In this document: one piece after another, positions 25,330-36,603 of the stretch | Layout of the letters: each line of letters opens with the position of its first letter | Numbering within the stretch: position 1 is the stretch's first letter | DNA from: Chaenocephalus aceratus | Taxonomy: Eukaryota; Chordata; Actinopteri; Perciformes; Channichthyidae | NCBI GenBank assembly: GCA_023974075.1 | Contig: CM043792.1 | Location: 13,931,456-13,995,455, forward strand | Length of the DNA: 64,000 bases | Direction: 5' to 3' | Notes under the pieces: generated by a model | What the model was told of the DNA's origin: nothing | Database searches by the model: none | What the model saw: the letters and a program-made list of their open reading frames with translations, nothing else | Translations under genes and position numbers: made by a program

Positions 25330-28140
25330 CACTCTTGTCTGATTTCTGGACTTGAATTCACTTAAAATAAACCATAACAAAGATGTCTTTCAGGTAAATA
25401 GATTTTTGGGACACATATATGTAAGAAATCACTAAATGCATCTTTAGAATGTGAAAATGAAGCAGCTGCAATGAAAATAACCAGAACAAATTAAGAACTA
25501 GACACAGAATAACACGTGCATTAAAACATTTAATTAAATGCAATCACACGTCACGAATATAAATCATTAAAAATCATTGTTACAAAAGTAGTATTGATAC
25601 AGTAGCTATTTTGATCGTTTTAATAACATTTGATTTGCCGTATCCCAGCTCAGTTTCAAAAAGGTCACGTTTTTTCCCAAGGAGGTTGAGGACTAACAAA
25701 ATGATTCCACTGCATGTTTGTACACGTGTTCCATTTTCCAGACTAAAAATCTGATAAGAAATCTGCACAATGAAAAGCTCATAAACATGCTTATCTCTCT
25801 GTAGCACAGTGTGAATGTTAATATAGCAAAGTTTATCACAACGATGAATTTAAATGACAACAATATATTTTGGCAGATAAAATTATCATTTCAAATGACT
25901 TCCCATTCAGTGCCTCTCCCACCTTCATGACCCTCTCCAAAGAGTGGAAATGTCCTCTGAATTTTAAACCAGTTATATAAAGATCCTGTTTTGGAAAATG
26001 TCACAAGACTTAATTTGTCATGCTGCCTTCGAGACTGTCACTGGTTATCACATTATTATTAACAAACTAACTTTCAAGGTTTAGTAGGAGTTCATTGTAG
26101 ACACTTCGACATGCATTTTATGACATTGAACTTCCGGATACCACTTTGAGTATTCATTGAAATGCATTATCTAAGTCAAATGGAATGAAAAATGCCATCT
26201 GTGTAAAAACGTTCAGGATTTATTGATTTAAAAAAACTGGATATAAACCGTGGGTTGAGCCTTTGAAGGCGTATTCATATCCCGTATTTTCTTACTCCAT
26301 CTGCCACGATGATTTGCCAGGTTTTTCCAACTTGCTTTTTCTTTGCATACATGTCTTTTTACAATTTCAGACTTTTGCCAGAGTTACATCCTTCTGCGGT
26401 ATAAAGTTGAAAAGGAAGTCTGTCTGTTAGTCGAGAGCCAATGCGCTTTCTGCACAAAAAAATCACTGCCAGCAGCAAATTTCACTAAAAATGTAAATGC
26501 AGCGCCTAATTGGCAGCACACCAGCTGTTTCTCATCAAACTAATGAGCCTGTATTTATTTTATGATAATACGATCTATATTCTTTAAACACTGGAAGCGT
26601 AGCCTCAGTTTCCGTGTCTTTCTATTGAGGCGGTGTCCTGACTCCACTGCCACAGCCTGAGGTTTCCAGACAGAGTTCCAGTCTAAACGTCCTCATGGTG
26701 CCAGCAGCCAGAAAAGACAGAGGGAGGCTTTCACCACCAACAGGCAGCTCACTGACTGCTCCAGACTTTTTCAATTCCCCGCTTTGTCAAGAAAATATAG
26801 ACCCCTTCATAAGTCAACCACCTTGTCTTCCTCCTCCGTAATGGCTCACTGCACAGTTTGATTGTATGCAGATGAGGGAGCATACAGAAGTCAGTTTTTG
26901 TGCACATGCATAAGCACAGGGTCTTAGATCTGCCACTTGAGTGTGACTTAATAAGGATTTCTGGGACTCCAAGTCCTACAAATGCACTGAGCAATATAAA
27001 AAGGTTAATAGGTATTTTATTTCCTCAGTCTTAAGACATGCATAGCAATTCTTGTAGAGAATTAAAGAAAGGAGCCTTTGGTATCTTCATTAGAGATTGA
27101 ATGATAGCCACTCAGCAACATTAATGAATAGCTGATGGCTGATTTAATGAGATTGCTTCAACTTGTGCTGTATTTGAAAGAAATGATACCCAGGTTCTAA
27201 TTAAGTCCTTGTATGGTTTTAACATATACTCATTAAAAAAGTGTTGCGGATCAATATCTGCTTGGCTCTCATTAGAGGTGAGTATTTTCTTCAGGTTCCA
27301 CATACAAATTCCAAGAACTCTCCAAACAGAAACAGAGCACTTTCATCTTCAGAGCAGAAATTATTTCAACAAGGACATAGGCCTAAGGCTCATACGACTT
27401 AAAGTCTGCAGTCATGCTAGCAGCTCTTTGAGACTGTGCTTAGACACAGTAAGGATTTGACCTCAAATATAGTGTAAGAATGCTGATATTATCACAATGA
27501 TTAAACATGCTGATTAAGCACATGATTAAATATGCTCTCCATTTTGTTTTACATGCAAATATCTGATGTCTACGACTGAGGAAAACATACAGCTGAGGCT
27601 ACAGGAATGTGCTTTTTTCCTATTTTTTCTCATTAACCAATATTGGAATTTTTTAAATGTCAGGGACTTTAATGAAAAGTCAGGAGCTATTGCAAATGGT
27701 ATGGCACTCAATCCAACAGTTTGTGTGCCTTGTTATTCACACTATAATATCATTTGAAGATGTTAAGATGTCAACCTCATGGTGGAGGAAGGGAAAATAG
27801 AGTAGATCACCATAATCATAGATTTCATCCTTTGTGGACAAATTATAGAATAGTTGTTGACATATTTCAGTGTGGACCAATAAGACGAGAACCGACCAAA
27901 CAGTTGAGATAACTTAAACTTAAACTAGCCTCAAAGCCTTGCCTTAAGTGCAGCGAACACAGTTGCATAAAGTTAAACTATATTCCTGACACGTTTTTTT
28001 CTTTAACTAACTTGCTATAGTTGTCCACTAAAGTCTGACAGCAATAGCATTGATGACAGATTCTTGTTGGGGGGTTGACAAAGTAGCGAGAAGTGATTTA
28101 AATGTTAGCTATTTAAAGGGAACGTTTTTAACTATATATA
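25330..28140. other. Non-coding stretch, candidate conserved elements
   Basis: No gene is supported. The 26140-26560 region is free of repeats and has mixed homeobox-like words and a CAATTTCAG acceptor-like site, but no domain is encoded. Conservation must be tested externally. Confidence 0.32.
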
Positions 28141-28157
28141 ATGCATGCGTTTCAACA

Positions 28158-28345
28158 CTGTAAGCCCGGATAAGTTGAATCTACTTAAAAAAATAGAGTA
28201 AAGTGGTTGCCTTTAAAAATGTAAGTAAAGCATTATGAAAACATGAGTAAATTTAACTTAAATTATTCAAGGACTGGAATTGTTATTTGAAGTACAATGC
28301 AATGTTGGCAATTATATAACTTAGAATTTTTAGTTGAAAGTGTTT
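28158..28345. mobile_element. Fragment of a CACTGTAAG-type fish repeat
   Basis: It starts ACACTGTAAGCCCGGATAAG, followed by TTGAATCTACTTAAAA and a GTAAAGTGGTTGCC segment. These are landmarks of a common fish MITE with AACTTAA-rich interior, of the same general style as the element at 6407-9089. The other end was not found. Confidence 0.45.
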
Positions 28346-28508
28346 ACATTTCGTATATATATTTTTTTATTCTGTCAACTACAAAAAGAAAAAGACACAA
28401 AAATAAAGTTTTACCTTTTATTAAAACTTGGATACAATGAAATTGAGCATCCTATAAAAACTGTAGCAAAAATATTGTACCATACATTTTCACATTAAAC
28501 CATAGCAA

Positions 28509-28602
<94 letters not shown>
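28509..28602. repeat. (CT)n followed directly by (TA)n
   Basis: A CT tract of about 60 bp (28511-28570) passes without a gap into a TA tract of about 32 bp (28571-28602), which abuts the TAGGGCTGTCAAG transposon end. Pure CT and TA tracts can form triplex and cruciform structures respectively. Confidence 0.97.
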
Positions 28603-28604
<2 letters not shown>

Positions 28605-28680
28605 GGCTGTCAAGTTAACGCAAAAAAAATTAACGCCACTAATTATTTTAACGCGATTAACGCATGTGCATTTTTTTTCC
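28603..28680 (+). mobile_element. hAT-like terminus TAGGGCTGTCAAG
   Basis: TAGGGCTGTCAAGTTAACGC, followed by an ATTAACGCCAC segment and ACGCGATTAACGC, is the end of a common fish hAT family. The matching right end was not found. A transposase-like fragment at 29289-29504 might belong to it. Confidence 0.55.
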
Positions 28681-28687
28681 TCGGCCG

Positions 28688-28711
28688 CACACACACACAC
28701 ACACACACACA
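28688..28711. repeat. (AC)n microsatellite
   Basis: About 12 AC units. Confidence 0.95.
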
Positions 28712-29288
28712 AAGGACACGGTAATGTTGTGATTCACTTCAATTAATGATAACTACGGAGCTTGCTAACAGCAAGGCACAAGGCTACTTCACTCATTTAG
28801 CTAGCTAATGTAAGATACAAATGCTGTCGAGCCCTCACTGCTTGTAAAATAAAGAGCACAAACTGACTACTTACCCGAGCGGCGAGCCCCGCTGTTCTCC
28901 GTCATTTTTCTCCCTGGTTGTTGTGATCACATTACTGACAAAGCCGTGCTCTGATAGGCCAGATGTCGGTTTGATTGCATTAGGGCTCGATTGCTTATCC
29001 TGTCTGAGTAGCCTGGATGATGCTGCATCGCAATTTTGGACATCAAATTGTATACACCAAATTTGTTGACATCGAATTTTTTTCACTTTAATTTTTGGGA
29101 TCTGAATTTGAACATTCGAATTTTTACATTTTTATTTCACATAGGTAAATTCGGAGCAAAAACATTCAGATACATGATTTTCAAAGTAATTATTTTCAAT
29201 GCTATAAATTCGGTGTCTAATAAAATTCAAATACTTCTGTTTCTTGTTTGCTTCCATACACAAGACAACATTAGCACGACCAGTAATC

Positions 29289-29504
29289 CTACAAGCTGTC
29301 ATCACTACCCTCCTGACTGGTCTCCTCACTGTCTTCCTCTCTGTCAGACATGGTAGCTGATAATGTAGGCCTACTACTTTCTCTCTGGTTGAGTCTGCGA
29401 TTAGCTGCTTGCATCCACAAGTCAACAGCTGGGTTTGGGTCGAAAGTCTCTGTTGTCATCTTAGACAAGTGGATGTAATCAAATAAGTATGTGAACATAA
29501 CCAA
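29289..29504 (-). pseudogene. Possible hAT/ZBED-like transposase C-terminal fragment
   Basis: The minus-strand frame contains MTTETFDPNPAVDLWMQAAN followed by a Ser/Glu/Asp-rich tail and a stop. The pattern FDPxPAVxLW then a basic RR stretch resembles the segment after the dimerisation region in fish ZBED1-like hAT transposases. That is from memory of the family pattern, not a search. The fragment lies between a hAT terminus (28603) and family E sequence (from about 29440), so either could have brought it. No other transposase domain (BED finger, catalytic residues) is seen. Confidence 0.3.
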
Positions 29505-30400
29505 TAACCTACCATAGCCAATAACAAATTAATGTAACTTATTTAATTTTTGTTGTTCATATCTTATTTTACCTTAAAGGTGGGTAGATAAGTTTGAGAA
29601 ACCGGCTCGAGATTGCTAGAATTTGAAAATACACAACCGGAGAAAATCTGCCACTTCCTTATAGAGCCCCTCCTCCAACACACACGAACGCGCACATGAC
29701 CAATGAGGGCACGAGATAAGTTTGTGCCCCGATGGTAGGCTGACAGGCAGGTAGGCCAGGTAGGTTGTACTTTTTACAGTATTACGGCTTCTACAGATGA
29801 CATTTTTTTTATGGATTTTTTGTCAAAGCACTTAAGATATTCATTGCTATCGGGATGTTAAGAGCATTCCATGGAATATAACAAAAAGTGTATCTCGAGC
29901 CGGTTTCTGAAACTTACCTACCCCACCTTTAACATTTATTTATTTATGCATTTTTTTTGTATCTTTCCAGTTTTAAATGATATTTTTGGTTTACTGTCCT
30001 ATAGTATACATTGGAATGATTTCAAACCTGTTTATCCCAATAATTATAAAGGAGTGCCTTGAAAATATGTGTTTACATAAATTGTGATCAAAACGTTTGA
30101 GACCCACTGAGATAACTTAGACTAAAGTGAACTATCTAAACACTGAGAGTCCTTTACCTCACTGAGCTGTAGTCATCAGCCTCTTAGTCTGACTGGAGAG
30201 GACTCTCCCTCCACATTATTGTAGAAACATCTTCTTCTATATCCGTTAGAGCAGCTAGCACCAGATTCTAATAACAACAGCGCCGGAACCAGTGCACCCT
30301 CCCTCGCTCCCACGCTCACTCGCACTTTGGCTGTGAGCTGCGGGTGCCAGATAAGCCAACATCCCCCACTTTCATCACTTTCAGCGCCCATCGTACAGGG
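29440..30400 (+). mobile_element. hAT family E copy 3, decayed, carrying a nested TTAA element
   Basis: CTATAGTATACATTGGAATG matches the 2172-2195 part of copy 1. GTTTGAGACCCACTGAGATAAC through the GGAGAGGACTCTC and CTATATCCGTTAG segments matches the inverse of 35800-35980 in copy 2. Sequence on both sides of the TTAA element at 29578-29928 belongs to the family, so that element inserted into it. Outer ends are not identifiable; the right part is replaced by a different terminus near 30599. Confidence 0.62.
29578..29928 (+). mobile_element. TTAA MITE, family A copy 1 (351 bp)
   Basis: It is flanked on both sides by TTAA (29574-29577, 29929-29932). The termini are AGGTGGGTAGATAAG and its inverse, CTTACCTACCCCACCT. 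Inside the termini GAAACCGGCTCGAG pairs with CTCGAGCCGGTTTC. Landmarks include GCTATCGGGATGTTAAGAGC. TTAA duplication fits piggyBac- or Kolobok-type mobilisation; no transposase is encoded. Confidence 0.88.
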
Positions 30401-30404
30401 CAAA

Positions 30405-30599
30405 TTAAACGTGTAACCGGGGTGAAAAGGATGTTACATTTACTTAATTATGAATATTGTTACATCAAGGCCGACAATTAGGATGAGCCCCAACGGTCAA
30501 AAATGTTTTTTTCCCTCCCAGAGCTGTCAGTGCAGCGCCTCCACAGATCTGGCGCCCTAGGCGAACATCTATAACGCCAGTGCTACGGGCCGGCCCTGA
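30405..30599 (-). mobile_element. Terminal fragment ending GGGCCGGCCCTG
   Basis: Read on the minus strand the end is CAGGGCCGGCCCGTAGCAC followed by a TTCGCCTAGGGCGCC segment, a terminus seen in dispersed fish DNA transposons. The inner boundary and the other terminus are not resolved. Confidence 0.45.
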
Positions 30600-30619
30600 G
30601 TTCAGATGCAACTCGCAAA

Positions 30620-30723
30620 TATCTTTCTTTCTCTCTCTCCTCTCTTCTCTCTTCTCTCTCCTCTCTTTTCTCTTCTCTCTTTTCTCTTCTCCCTTCTCTC
30701 TCTTCTCTCTCTCCCTCTCTCCA
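30620..30723. repeat. Polypyrimidine tract, imperfect CTCTT repeat
   Basis: About 100 bases of almost pure C and T on the plus strand, built from irregular CTCTCTT and TCTTCT units. It is a possible triplex-forming mirror-repeat region. Open frames here are compositional artefacts. Confidence 0.95.
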
Positions 30724-30982
30724 CCAGTTATGTGCAGCCCTGATTATATGCTTACATTTGGTAGTCAGCAAGTAGAATATGCTTACATTTGATAGTAATG
30801 CAATCAAACTTAAATAATGTCAGTAATTTGTAATTCATTATTTAATTAGATATGAACTCCGGGCTAACAGTGAAGTTACCTTCGATGGCCGCTTATCTAA
30901 AGTTGTTTGGCATAAACCCTGACACAGGCTCAATGTTCTGGATTTAGAAATGTGACATATTTAAAAACACACTGACACTTAA

Positions 30983-31275
30983 AGGTAGGGTATAGGTAAG
31001 AATGGAGAAACCAGCTGGAGTGCGCTAGAATTTGAAAGTATGCAGCCTGCAGAAAAAATCTGCCCCTTCCTTATGAGATAAGTTTGTGCATGAGATGGAA
31101 GGCTGACTGGCATCCATCCATTGGTCATGCTTTTTACAGCGCCAAGGCTTCCACAGATGATTTTTGTATGTATTTATTGTCAAAGCACTTAATGTATTCA
31201 TTGCTATCGGGATGTTGAGAGCATTCCATGGAATATAACTAAAAGTGTATCTGAAGTGAATTACCTACCGCACCT
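30983..31275 (+). mobile_element. TTAA MITE, family A copy 2 (293 bp)
   Basis: It is flanked by TTAA at 30979-30982 and 31276-31279. It starts AGGTAGGGTATAGG and ends ACCTACCGCACCT. It is more diverged and about 60 bp shorter than copy 1, having lost the block containing the AACACACACGAACGCGCAC segment. Confidence 0.85.
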
Positions 31276-31279
31276 TTAA

Positions 31280-31840
31280 GGTGTCGTGCATTCACATGTC
31301 ACTTTACTCTCATTCCCAATGAGTTTTCATGTCGGATCTAAAAAATTAATGAAGAGCACTCATGGGTCATTTTCTTTCGCAGCACGAAGAAAATGAAGCG
31401 ATTGCACGGTTTGCATGCTATGGTGTAGGTTGAGAGACGTGAAGCAGAAGATTCACAGCCTGCTTTGTGATGAATTGTCACAGCATATGCTGCCTCCCTT
31501 TGGTTTCTATAGAGTCATTTACACATCCTGTGCATGTGAATCACGGAGACACTCTATTTGTTTGCATGAACATATGATATCTGTGCATGTCTCTTGCACT
31601 TCTCCATTAGTTACTCAATAGATACAAACTGATTTCCCTGTGAACATGCTCATGCATCACACATTTATTTAGTTGCTTAAATAGATTGTTTCAGTGCTAA
31701 TTGCTTCCTGACAGTTTTCGGAAAATAATTCTGTGTCGCAACACCTAGGAACAATACGTTGAGACTTTTTAAATAGGAAACAAACAAACTTCTTTTTCAT
31801 TTTTTAAAAGAAGAACACAATGTGATTTGATTATTCAAGA
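31280..31840. other. Non-coding stretch
   Basis: No element ends and no coding signal were found. Confidence 0.4.
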
Positions 31841-31841
31841 G

Positions 31842-32047
31842 GGGCGGCTGTGGCTCAGTGGGTGGAATGGTCACCAATGAAGTGTTGGTGGTTTGATACC
31901 CCACCCCATGTGGTAGATATCTTGGTCAAGATACTGAATCAAAAATGGCTTGCGGTGGGGAATGCTAACTTGTTTTGTAAAATCCCTTTGGGCGGTCACA
32001 AAGGCTAAAAAAAAGCGGTATATTAATGCAGTCCATTTATTATTTAA
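31842..32047 (+). mobile_element. tRNA-derived SINE
   Basis: The tRNA-like head GGGCGGCTGTGGCTCAGTGG carries a box A (TGGCTCAGTGGG, 31851-31862) and a box B (GGTTTGATACC, 31890-31900) of an internal pol III promoter. The unrelated body includes TCTTGGTCAAGATACTGAAT and ends in GCGGTATATTAATGCAG followed by CCATTTATTATTTA. This body is known from a family abundant in percomorph fishes. Several substitutions in the head show it is an old copy. It is not a functional tRNA gene: no acceptor stem can be paired. Confidence 0.88.
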
Positions 32048-32711
32048 GTTGTGTTGCATGCAAAGATGAAACATTGTGAAAGGTGTCAACAGATTACACG
32101 TCATTGTTTTAGGTTAGATGCTATTTTCTATTTAAACTTAATGTTATTGCTTTTAACTCACCTAATACAATTATGAATAATCTGTTAAGACATTTTTTTT
32201 AATTAAAATAAATGTTTCAATGTATTCAGTGTACATTGTTGTGATTATTTGATGCATGATCACACATATATTTGCAGTTCAATTTGCAACATTGTTGGTC
32301 TTCTCTGTGCATGCCATTGCTAATGAAAACTTAAGTGAGGTTACGAACATAATAACATTTTTAGTTCTGACCTGCCTCGTAGAACTTGTAGACCATGACC
32401 TATAATTCAACTTCTATAACTACATCAGTCCTCTTTGTTATATCTGCAGACTGATGGTTGATGACAAGGTCAAGTAGACTTGCTGAACGCAATGTACAAA
32501 GGTCTGTTGCTCCTAGTCACAACCCTGCATAATATCTTCTAGCATGGCTGTTCAAACTCTACAGGGCCATAGGACTCATAAATCACAATACAGCATATTG
32601 AAGTGAGGGTGACCCCAACCTCAGAGCAGTCATAATATATTGATTCCTGCATCTTTAGACAGCAATAAGTACATGATGGCTGTATTAAATTCTGCCTTAT
32701 GCATTTATTGC
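32048..32711. other. AT-rich non-coding stretch
   Basis: Nothing recognisable. Confidence 0.4.
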
Positions 32712-32715
32712 TTAA

Positions 32716-33212
32716 AGGTCCCCTATTATACAGTTATATCATCAATATATTATAGGTCTCAGATATATATAAACATGTTTCTGAAGTGTTTGGCTCGAAA
32801 CATCAAACAGATCACGCATTGTAGCATCCCACAAACCCCTCTGTTTCAGCCCTGTTTCAAAAGTGCTGATTCTCTGTCTGTTGCTTTAGATGAAAATAAG
32901 GAGCCCCTCCCCACGCCCCTCTGAGAGATATTTGGTTAAAAAGAACACAATGGTGCTCTAGGAGGAGATTCAGGTGATAAGGGGGGGGGGTTACCTTGGT
33001 TGGTGATTGGCTAATGGCTACACAAGCCAAAAAAACGTTATGACATCATAAAGTGGCCGGAATCTGATCAGCCCATTTTCAGTCAGGTTTTTAAATAAAT
33101 GGATCAGGACAAAAAGTGAGAGAATCTTTTTTCCTGAAACTTTCAGAATCTCTTTACACAGAGTTGATGTATAAAATATGTGAAAAAGTGGATTTTTCAT
33201 AATAGGTGACCT
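32716..33212 (+). mobile_element. TTAA MITE, family C (497 bp)
   Basis: It starts after TTAA (32712-32715) with AGGTCCCCTATTATAC and ends ATAATAGGTGACCT, the inverse of the start, followed by TTCA (a TTAA with one substitution). The interior includes a G tract (about 32983-32992) and ACGTTATGACATCATAAAG. It is of the same general style as family B but not alignable along its length. Confidence 0.75.
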
Positions 33213-33216
33213 TTCA

Positions 33217-34565
33217 TAATCAATAATGATCATTTGACCTTTTGTTCTCACAATGACAAGAAAAATGTGTTTAGTAAAATGATGTATTTCTTACCTCGGA
33301 TGGTAAATGATCTAACTGTAAGGGCACATTTTACAAGCTGTAGTAAAGTGAGCTTTTGTTTGAGTTCAGCTGTCCCACTTGCCTTAGTAGTCCGACACAC
33401 AGTAACACAATACATATGAATGCAAGCCACAAACACAATTGCCAGGAGACAAAGCCAACAATCTTTTTTAAGTAATTATCCTGGCAGTTTCTGTATATTC
33501 AGCTAACTAAGAACGTGTGTTTACCTCATATCAGTTCCCAGTCACAGATAATGTCAGTGGTGGTGACTGTCAGGCTGTCAGCAGCTGCTTCCTCACTGGT
33601 GATATGAAGCAACAAACTGCTGTGAGAGCAATAATAATGTGTGTGCTGCTAAGTTTTATGCAAATGCTGTGAGGGAAATGATTGTTTCCTATATTTATGA
33701 TTTGTATGACCAAACAAACGGAATGACCGCAAATAGTTTTCCTTTTAGAAAATTGCCATTGAAGCAGGCTCAACACATATTAGAAGTTGTATACTTTAAA
33801 TACAATCCAAAGGACAGAAATCCATATGATGCACCTGCATATATGCTCATTCTTCATTTGGTGTTACCTAACCAAATCCTCTAAGGCATCCTCTAAAACT
33901 TCCACGATAATGTATTGCCCAGGTTGTTACGGATTTGAAGTAAAAATGAAATGAAATAGGAAAAGAAAATATATATGGTGACACAGAAAATGGTATAATT
34001 GAAAATGAAATCATAGAGCTTCTAAAGAGACTTGACTCATTTGCATAATAATGAATACTGATGTGTTATTGTGTAGCCGGGAACAAGCTGTTTAACCACA
34101 CTTTGAAATGAGTTGTTCCTGGGCTTTGAACCTCTCGCTGTACAGCTGACGTCTTTGCACTGAGAAAAATGACAGGGAAGTAATGAAAAAACATCTTTCT
34201 CACATCAGAGCTCTCTGTAAATTCCTTTCAACACATCTGTTCCCCTGGAGTGTCATCAAGTGATGCAGCTGTAAAATATATGGGAGTGACAATCCTTAGA
34301 GCATCAAACATTAGGCTACCCATCAGCCCCCATTTATTTTGAAATGAAATGAGCGTATTCATTCACTCAGTCAGTTTTCTCTGTTTAGGGGACAACTGAA
34401 ATGATATCCTAGCAGCAGAAACAATATTTAATAGCTGACTAAAAAACCCTCTAATCTAATGTCTCAATTAAAAAAGCATGTGTTCATGCCCGTATATCAT
34501 TATGTTATTCACTGTGTTGGCAAACAAGTGTTGTTTTGCCCTTGACCTGAATGAAATATGCAGTA
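33217..34565. other. Non-coding stretch
   Basis: No supported gene. Short overlapping open frames on both strands at 33234-33890 show no family resemblance. Confidence 0.4.
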
Positions 34566-34567
34566 GA

Positions 34568-34599
34568 GACACACACTCACACACACGCACGCACGCACG

Positions 34600-34641
<42 letters not shown>
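34568..34641. repeat. AC/GC-interrupted (AC)n microsatellite
   Basis: AC units are interrupted by a GCAC block of about 20 bp (34587-34609) that includes CGCGCGC. Confidence 0.95.
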
Positions 34642-35136
34642 ACATCTAGGAGTTAGCTTTAGGTGGGCAGCAGACATCTTCATCTCTGAGGTCAGTCATC
34701 GGGCCATCATTGTCTGCTGTGACACGCTCCGAGCCGCGGAGACACCTGAATCATTTGAATGATTGTGTCGCATGGAGCCTCAGACGGTACAAGGAGAGAT
34801 TACTGTGATTGCATCTGTCTCGCTCCGCTGATATCTGTCGGTGTTGCAGCTTCACAGGGTCAGGTGAGTGTGAGACTGACGAAGACGCGGTCGATTGTAA
34901 CGAAGCTACAATACAGAACAGTAGTCCGGAGAGGAAAAAGTCATTTCAGATTTTTTTTACGTCTCCCCTGATAATCAGAGTTGAAAAGCAATTTCACATT
35001 GAAGATTTGAGATAATATCTCAATTGAATCATATTCATGTAAACGATGAAAAACAAGTTAAACTGTGTTTAATAGGAGTTCAGATAGCAGTAGTATATAC
35101 AAAGACAAGTCAGGTCAGATTTTTTTATTAAATTAA

Positions 35137-35350
35137 AGGAATAGTTCAATATTTTTTGGAAAAAAACATGTTTTGCTTTCTTACTGCAAGTTATATGTGA
35201 AGTTTCATACCACTGTCATGTCAGTATGACAAAAACTGGTAGAAGTGAAATAGCTTAGCTTAGCACAAAGACTGTAGAAACGGTTACAAAACGCTAGCCT
35301 AGCTCAAGGTGCGTTAGAGTGGAAACACTGAAACTTTGTAATATTTAATT
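35137..35350. mobile_element. TTAA-type repeat, family D copy 2 (3'-truncated)
   Basis: It begins after TTAA (35133-35136) with AGGAATAGTTCAATATTTTT. The landmark TTAGCTTAGCACAAAGACTG is present. The right terminus is not found. Confidence 0.65.
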
Positions 35351-35574
35351 TTCTCAAAATGTGCCATACATTTACATAGAAACGTGGCTACTGTAAAAAA
35401 TAACCCCTCATTACCCTATTTTATATTTTAGCATACCCAATATAGGCCTATTGAGAAACAGCAACCAAGAAACAATCACAAACATAACCCCTGGTAAAAC
35501 CCCAAAGCAAGGTTTTAAAATGTCCTTTTTCAGATGTTTTGAGGTGTTCATTAAGGATTGTGTTATCCTTAGAC

Positions 35575-36601
35575 CAGTGGTCTGGGCGGCGCAGAGGCAT
35601 GCCAGGGGGGGCGCAAGAGACCAGGAGGAAAAATGGCTGTTAAAAAAAAGATTAAAAAAAAAAAAATCATAAATTGAAAAATTATTGATTCAAAAATAAT
35701 ATGATGCAGTACAGTACTATTATGTCTGGGTCTCTGTGTTTCATTAAAGCTCGGCTCTGTGTGTGTGCGCGCGAGTGAGAGAGAGAGAACGCACCGTACC
35801 GGAGATCGTTGTTGTTAGCTTCTGGTGCTAGCGAGCTACGCTAACGGATATAAGGAGTTGTTTCAACAACAAGGTGGAGGAGAGTCCTCTCCTGTCAGAC
35901 TGAGAGACTCAGTGAGCTAAAGGACTCTCTGATTGTTATCTCAGTGGGTCTCAAACATTTTGGTCACCATTAATGTAAACAATTATTTCCGAGGCACACG
36001 TTTATAATGATCATTATAGTTCTAAAAAAATAAGAGAATAAATGAAAAACAGGTATGAAATACTATATGACAGTAAAACAAGAATAAAGTTTAAAGGGTG
36101 ATTTGTAAAATATCCATAAAGAAAAAGTAAATCTGTTTCCAGTTCTGGTTCAAATGGGTGCTGAGAGATGAATCCATAGATCTCTTCATGTTGCTCTCAA
36201 AGTGCACCAGATTGATGCATTTAACTTCAATATTTAAAAATAAATCTTCCCGGGGGAGCTTGCCCCTGGATTTCCCTATGTGAGGTCCACACACCACCTA
36301 TAAAATAGCACTTTACCCCTGCTTACACCTATACTGTATGCCTCGAGCCTTCATTGTAACTGTCACACTGTGTATATGCGTGGGGAGTGTTGCAGTAGAA
36401 AATTCCACTGTAGCGACCGGTACATTAATGGGAAACCCTAAATGTTTGAGCACCCTCTATGAAACGTCAAGCTACCCCACAGCACCCCAAAATAAATATC
36501 TGGTGCCGCCGCCACTGAGCCTGACTATTTGTGTTGGGGGGGCCCGACTTATTTTTTTTCTCCAAAGGGGGGGCCTGACAGAAAAAGTTTGAGAACCACT
36601 G
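35575..36601. mobile_element. hAT-type element, family E copy 2 (1027 bp)
   Basis: The right end is GACAGAAAAAGTTTGAGAAC plus CACTG, the exact inverse of the left end of copy 1. The left end is CAGTGGTCTGGGCGGCGCAG, shortened by a deletion relative to copy 1. The left flank 8-mer is CCTTAGAC (35567-35574). The right flank reads CCTAA, then a 620-bp Harbinger-like insertion with its TAA duplication, then GAC; removing the insertion gives CCTAAGAC, 7 of 8 identical to the left flank. No transposase is present. Confidence 0.82.
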
Positions 36602-36603
36602 CC

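Noticed and set aside
30580..30807. Ser/Phe/Leu-rich and Glu/Arg-rich frames
   Set aside because: Compositional products of the polypyrimidine tract.
31842..31915. tRNA gene
   Set aside because: Boxes A and B are present but no acceptor stem can form, and the sequence continues into a SINE body.
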